NCBI RefSeq assembly: GCF_029873635.1
Contig: NC_080428.1
Location: forward strand, 67,823,601-67,887,600
Reading direction: 5' to 3'
Source of the DNA: Malania oleifera
Lineage: Eukaryota > Streptophyta > Magnoliopsida > Santalales > Ximeniaceae
Length of the DNA stretch: 64,000 nt
The position numbers were made by a program, and so were the translations under genes. The notes beneath the pieces are model-generated. The model saw only the letters and a list, made by a program, of their open reading frames with translations. It had not been told where the DNA came from and did no database searches. Positions 58,797 to 64,000 of this stretch are shown here, one piece after another (the first letter of the stretch is position 1; each line of letters starts with the position of its first letter).

Positions 58797-60816
58797 TGTA
58801 ATGACCTGCTATTTAAATGAGCTTTTTTTTTAATACTATGACATTTAACATGCTTTGATACCATACTGGATTAAACACAATCATCAACCTAAGCAGCGAG
58901 AAGCAGAAATCAAATAAACATAACCATATATAATTATATACAATACCAGAATGCTAAATTGTTTCCCAAAAATATACATGAACGACTGTTCCCCAAGATA
59001 CCCTCAACTGGGTTGGGGCTATACAAAAATATTCCAAAAACATACTCACTATCTACTGACAGGGCAATATTGCAGCCCTCTATCTATGAGCCTAGTCTGC
59101 TCGCCTACTAGGGTCACCTGAAAAATATTAAAGTAATTGGGATGAGCCAACGCTCAGTAAGACAAAATATGCTATTACTACTGTGTGGCAAATGAGTTAT
59201 ATTACTATAAAAATATGTTTCTATAAAATCATGTATAACTGGATCTATAAATGCAGTACAAGTAATAGAAACTACCACCATTCCCATGTTACTTAACATA
59301 TCAGTATTTTATGTTACTATTTAAAATACTTCTTATGTACATAAGTATATTCTTTGTCTCTGGAAATCTGTATATACATAATAATAACTAAAATCTTCCC
59401 TTTGGATAACTGTGTGTCATGATTTAACCCCTTATGATAGGGTTGTGCAACCCGTAGGCGGGATCTACCCTAGCTGGCCGACCAGGGTAAACCACTATAC
59501 TCCCTCGGTCTGATATACCCTCCTCAACCCATATATGATGGGGAGCCTATCCACATCTAGGACACTATACGATTGACCTACTACCACGTATTAACTAAAT
59601 AGGTGGTTGCACTCTATAAACTGTATGTAGTTACGGTACCGTGCTCTGTAACTGTAAGGTCCAATAGGGTCTGATACTATATAATATATTTCTATATAGA
59701 ACTAGCTGTTTTACCATGATCTGTAATAACTGTGTAAACCATGACAATGAAATAAACTGTAACTGTATCATCTGTATCTCTGAACTGAATTGAAATCTGT
59801 AAGTCATGGTACTGAAAATTGTATAATCATGGTACTGTAAATTGTATAATCATGGCACTGTAAACTGTATAATCATGATACTATAATTACTATAGAACGT
59901 AACCACTGGTTGTATATTCTGTAAAACTTATCCTGAAAATATTGTAAAACATGTTTCCTTACTATACCGACATTCTCAAGCCACACAAAAATTTTAAACA
60001 TATTATACATAAATGATAAGTTGTATAAATTTCTATTGTGAATAATCATCTGATAAAAACGTATGGTTTATACTGAAACATAGTAAAATTGCCTAGTATA
60101 GCATATTTCTCTTACCAGTTTCCTGCTAAAAATCCCCTACTATAACGGGTCCAACACCCACAGGGTTCTCCACTCAACACCCTGAAAACCATAAATTTCA
60201 GAATAAAATATCAATATTTCTTTGCCTGCATCATTTCTTACAACTGCTGGAAAGTCAAATTCTGAATAAAAGACCTTACCCTGGATTTGGGATGAATTCC
60301 AACTTCGTTTCACCAACGATCCGCTCCGGCAGACTTCTAGAGAACTTTGTCAAGAGCGTCGTGGTGGCCTCAGATCATCGATCCGGCGACTGACATGAAG
60401 AGAGAAGAGGGAGGAGCCGTAGGGGTAGAGAGAGAGGGTTTACGGAAAATTTCTGCGATTAAAAATCAGTTTAGGGCTATTTATATTGCGGGATTCGTCG
60501 ATGAGCCACGTCATCTTGTCGACGAGTCCTTAAGTAATTTCGTCGACGAACCTTACCCTTTGTCGATGAAATTCAGAGTAGCCCAAACTCTTTTCTCAGT
60601 ATTTTCTCGTCGACGAGTCAAAACCTCGTCGACAAGGCCCTGAAGAACCCTCGTCGACGAACTCCTGTATTCGTCAACGAGGCCTTGAAATTTCTTGAAA
60701 TTATTTTTACCTCTAAAGTGCGATGTCGTCGACGAAGTCTACTGCCTCCTTCTGTTCCTGTTTCCATTTTCCTCCCTCTTTATTATTAAAATACTATTAT
60801 TCTTTGGGTCACTACA
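58797..60816 (-). mobile_element. Solo LTR C2 (2020 bp)
   Basis: Minus-strand copy of the C family, with a perfect target duplication CTACG (58792-58796 and 60817-60821). It keeps TATAAATA (complement of 60478-60485), four exact TCGTCGACGA copies in 60493-60740, and a CAG acceptor before mini-exon 3 that solo LTR C has lost (CGG there). Confidence 0.92.
60493..60740 (-). promoter_or_regulatory. TCGTCGACGA cluster in solo LTR C2
   Basis: Four exact and about five near copies upstream of the minus-strand TATA box. Confidence 0.6.
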
Positions 60817-61789
60817 CTACGAGTGATGAGTCTCCGTCTGTGCCTCAAGGTTTGATGAGGCAAGTTTTATGGGAGATCGAGCGGAGTGTTAAGAGACGCG
60901 AACGCTCTCCTACTGCTACAGGGTGCACCATTGAGAGGTTCGCACGCATGCATCCTCCAACGTTCTCTGGGGGACTTGACCCAACGATAGCTGAGGACTG
61001 GGTGGAGAAGACTGAGAGGATTCTGGAAGTCTTACACTGCACAGATAGGCAGTGAGTCCTCTATGCTACCTTCTAGTTATCTGTGGAGGTGGGTCGATGG
61101 TGGACTGTAGTGAGTCTACTGGAGAAGCAAAGGGTCATTCCTGAGGAGATGTCGTGGAGCCGTTTCAAGGAGATGTTCTTTGATAGATACTTCTCGGCTT
61201 CCGTACGTGACACTAAGGCGGATGAGTTTTCTGCTTTGACTCAGGGGAGTATGTCGGTGCAGGGGTATGTTGCTCGGTATATAGAGCTATCCCGATTTGC
61301 GCCATGCTTGATCTCGAACAAGTACGAGAAGACTCAAAGGTTCGAGATGGGCCTGAGAAAGGATATCTGCAGACTAGTGGGTATGCTTTAGATTTGTGAG
61401 TTTTCGGTCTTGGTGGATAAAGCCACTATGATCGAGACTGGTATCCGAGAGAACGAGGTGGATCAGGAGCTGAGGTAGAGGTTAGTACCTTCTGGTTCTC
61501 AATCGGGATCTCAGCAGGGATTGTGGAAGAGGAGGAACAGGGGCTCGGGTTACCATCAGAATACCGAGCATTCGAGTTCTTAGGCGAGCCAATCGGGTGA
61601 TCGTTGTACCAGGTGCCACCAACGACATAACGGTGAGTGCCGATTGTTGAGGGGTAACTGCTACAACTGTGGCCAGTCAGGTCACATGGCTCGGGATTGT
61701 TATGCAGCAAAGAGGGGTACGCCTTCTTCGAGTCAGATTCCGGGAAGTAATCAAATATCCCAGAGGACTTATCAGGTGAACACAGCTCC

Positions 61790-62200
61790 GACACGTGTGT
61801 ATTCACTTACCCCAGCGAATGCAGAGCATGCGGGGAATGTGGTGACATGTACTATGATGTTGCTTTTAAATAGAGCTGTGGTTTTATTTGATTCGGGTAT
61901 GACCCACTCCATTATATCTGTTAATTTTGTGAATTTGTGTAGGGTGGAGACCCAAGTCATGGATGAAGTATTGTTTGTAGCTACATCATCAGGGAGTGTA
62001 TCCTTCTGTAATGTTAGAGGACTGCTTAGTGGTAATTCAAGGGAAGTTGCTACCGGCGAATCTTGTGGTATATAACATGTCGGGGTTTGTGTTATATTGG
62101 GGATGGATTGGTTGTTCTCTAGTTATGCTGTGATTGACTGTCGTAGGAAGGTGGTAGTGTTCAGACCTCTTGGGAGTAGGAGTACGAGTTTGCAGGTTCT
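61790..62200 (+). pseudogene. Protease of element E
   Basis: The active site reads LFDSGMTHS, with methionine at the conserved alanine. A shift near 62030-62100 precedes the GMDWL-type block. Confidence 0.82.
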
Positions 62201-62203
62201 TGT

Positions 62204-63199
62204 GTGCATTCGACACCACAGGTTCTATCGGCATTACAGGTGAGGAGGTTACTTTTGGATGGATGTCAGGGGTACCTAACTTGCGTAAGGGAACCGTCGT
62301 GGGATAAGTTGAGGCTCAAGGATATTTGGGTAGTCAGCGAGTCCCCAGATGTGTTTCCAGATGATTTACCCAGTTTACCTCCAAATTGTGAGGTGGAGTT
62401 CGCAATAGAGTTGCTGCCTGGAAAGACACTAATCTCTAAAGCTCCATACCGAATGGCTCTAGAGGAACTTCGGGAGTTGAAGGAGCAGTTGCAGGAATTA
62501 CTGGACATAGATTTCATTCGACCGAGTGTTTCGCCTTGGGGAGCTCCAATATTGTTTGTGAAGAAGAAGGATAGGTCGATGTGCATGTGCATTGATTACC
62601 GTGAGATCAATAAGGTGACGGTGAAGAATCACTATCCTTTGCTTTGTATTGATGATCTCTTTGACCAGCTGCAGGGTACACAGGTTTTTTCAAAGATTGA
62701 CCTACGGTTAGGGTATCATCAGGTGAGGGTTAGATTTGGAGATGTAGCGAAGACTGCTTTCCGTACCAGATATGGCCACTAGGAATTCTTAGTCATGCCT
62801 TTTGGGTTGACGAATGCTCTGGCAGTATTTATGGATCTTATGAACGGGGTTTTCCATAAGTACCTGGACCGGTTCGTAGTGGCATTCATTGACAATATTC
62901 TGGTATACTTGAGGAGTACGAAAGAGCATGAGGACCATCTGAGGTTAGTATTACAGATTCTGCGAGAGAAGAAGTTGTATGCTAAACTGAAGAAGTGTGT
63001 ATTCTGGTTGAATCTGGTTGCATTCTTAGGCCATGAGGTGACTGGTGACGGTATATCAGTTGATCCTAGTAAGATCAAAGTTGTGGTTGACTGGGTGAGG
63101 CCGAAGAATGTGCAGGAGGTTCAGAGTTTTTTGGGACTAGCGGGTTATTATTGTCGATTCGTGGAAGGTTTCTCAAAACTTTCTGAGCCTCTAACTTGA
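62204..63199 (+). pseudogene. Reverse transcriptase of element E
   Basis: [48 protein letters not shown] and [11 protein letters not shown], then a TAG where tyrosine is expected (about 62780). The catalytic motif reads FIDN in place of FIDD near 62889, so the enzyme is dead. Connection: [18 protein letters not shown], then a TGA. Confidence 0.9.
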
Positions 63200-63259
63200 T
63201 TGACCAGGAAGGAAGTGAAGTTTGAGTGGACCAATAATTGTGAGTAGTGTTTTCAGGAG

Positions 63260-63690
63260 TTGAAGCACCGGTTGGTTACTACTTCGATTTTGACCATTTC
63301 TTCAGGGGATGGCGGGTTTGTGATTTATAGCGATGTGACTCTGAAGGGTTTAGGATGTGTGCTTATGCAGCAGGGTAAGGTAATAGCATATGCTTCTCGA
63401 CAATTGAAAGAATACGATAAGAATTACCCTACGCATGATTTGGAGTTGGCTGCTGTGGTATATGCACTGAAGATCTAGCGACACTATCTATATGGTGTGC
63501 AATGCGAGATTTTCACTGACCATAAAAGCCTCAGGTACTTTTTCACGCAGAAGGAAATAAACATGAAGCAGAGATGGTGGCTTGAATTGATTAAGGACTA
63601 CGATTGCACCATCAGTTATCACCCGAGAAAAGCTAATGTGGTAGCCGATGCGTTGAGTCGGAACATGCTACAGTATCTGCAGACGTAGCT
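63260..63690 (+). pseudogene. RNase H of element E
   Basis: [26 protein letters not shown], a TAG where tryptophan is expected (63476), [20 protein letters not shown], and [17 protein letters not shown]. Confidence 0.88.
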
Positions 63691-63879
63691 CAGCATCACA
63701 TCAGATGGGATCTGGAGAGCTCGGGTATAGAGTTGGTGCGTGGTGATCATCAGGTTTTCCTTACTAGTTTGGTGGTCCAACAGACTTTGTTTGAGCGTAT
63801 AAAGGCCGCGCAAGCTAGTGATGCGGGGTTGGTGGAGGTTATGGAAAAGGTACAGCAGGGATTGGCTACGGAGTTCAAC

Positions 63880-64000
63880 ATCTCTGAGGAAGGTGTGTTG
63901 AGGTTTGGGACCAGACTATGTGTTCTGAACAACGATGGGATCAGAAGGACGATTCTGGAGGAGGCGCATCGTTCGTTGTATACGGTACATTCGGGTAGTA
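63880..64000 (+). pseudogene. Integrase zinc-binding start of element E, cut by window end
   Basis: The terminal bases read the HRSLYTVHSG block of the H2C2 domain. Confidence 0.8.

Larger units (their letters stand above)
58754..61780 (+). pseudogene. Gag of element E, split by solo LTR C2
   Basis: ATG at 58754 (MEPKDNDL), two bases after the acceptor-like GTGCTTTTAG. A one-base shift occurs before the insertion at 58797. Coding resumes at 60817 (ESPSVPQ), with the gag domain (TFSGGLDPTIAEDWVE, then GRWWTVVSLLEKQRVI and FFDRYFSAS) to about 61390. An intact CCHC knuckle, CYNCGQSGHMARDC, lies near 61659-61700. Stops occur near 61053 and 61389. Confidence 0.88.
56622..64000 (+). mobile_element. 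Ty3/gypsy element E, runs off the window
   Basis: 5' LTR 56622-58424, primer-binding site, gag (split by solo LTR C2), protease, RT, RNase H and the start of integrase at the window end. It sits in the D RT, so the expected target duplication is ACGGG (56617-56621). Degenerate: multiple stops, a gag frameshift and a mutated RT active site. Confidence 0.9.

Overview
This window looks like nuclear DNA of a flowering plant, probably a woody eudicot. The signs are AT-rich intergenic sequence, nested LTR retrotransposons of the plant Ty1/copia and Ty3/gypsy types, a hAT-type MITE, LINE 3' ends and one plant-specific zinc-finger homeodomain (ZF-HD, ZHD) gene. No bacterial-type operon, CRISPR array, tRNA or rRNA gene was recognised. 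The species cannot be named from what I can see.

Layout. 1-1701: non-coding DNA with a 39-bp 5'-truncated LINE insertion. 1702-7492: a complete, degenerate Ty1/copia element on the minus strand (target duplication AAGGG), whose RNase H region is split by a 756-bp LTR-like insertion. 8601-9295: a LINE RNase H remnant. 11013-11368: a hAT MITE. 16077-18246: a solo LTR of SIRE/Maximus character (target duplication GTAAG). 18908-28952: a complete Ty3/gypsy Tekay-type chromovirus ('A', target duplication GATAG) with 2.5-kb LTRs. 32314-36345: a minus-strand solo LTR ('F') split by a plus-strand solo LTR ('E-solo', 33457-35244). 36938-37900: the only confident host gene, an intronless ZHD transcription factor of 320 residues. 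42056 to the end: a stack of nested elements. A minus-strand SIRE-like LTR is cut by gypsy element B (44378), B is cut in its integrase by element D (50356), and D is cut in its RT by element E (56622), which runs off the window. A solo LTR 'C' sits in the D LTR (50930-52918) and a minus-strand copy 'C2' sits in the E gag (58797-60816).

All retroelement reading frames are broken. Most stops are TAG, and comparison between copies in the window shows they arose mainly from CAG, with some TGA from CGA or TGG. This fits cytosine-methylation decay.

The most interesting pattern is shared by the gypsy LTRs. Each has a splice-donor-like GTAAG after a CT-rich leader, a 61-64-nt segment bounded by AG and GTAAG, usually a second bounded segment of 64-72 nt further on, and, where gag is present, an AG acceptor 0 or 1 nt before the gag ATG. 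This looks like a conserved multi-exon leader that would remove the primer-binding site from the gag mRNA. Several LTR families also carry homotypic clusters of short, often palindromic motifs (TCGTCGACGA in B to E) upstream of the TATA box. The ZHD gene has a short upstream ORF that overlaps its start codon. Everything here was read by eye; no alignment or database search was run.
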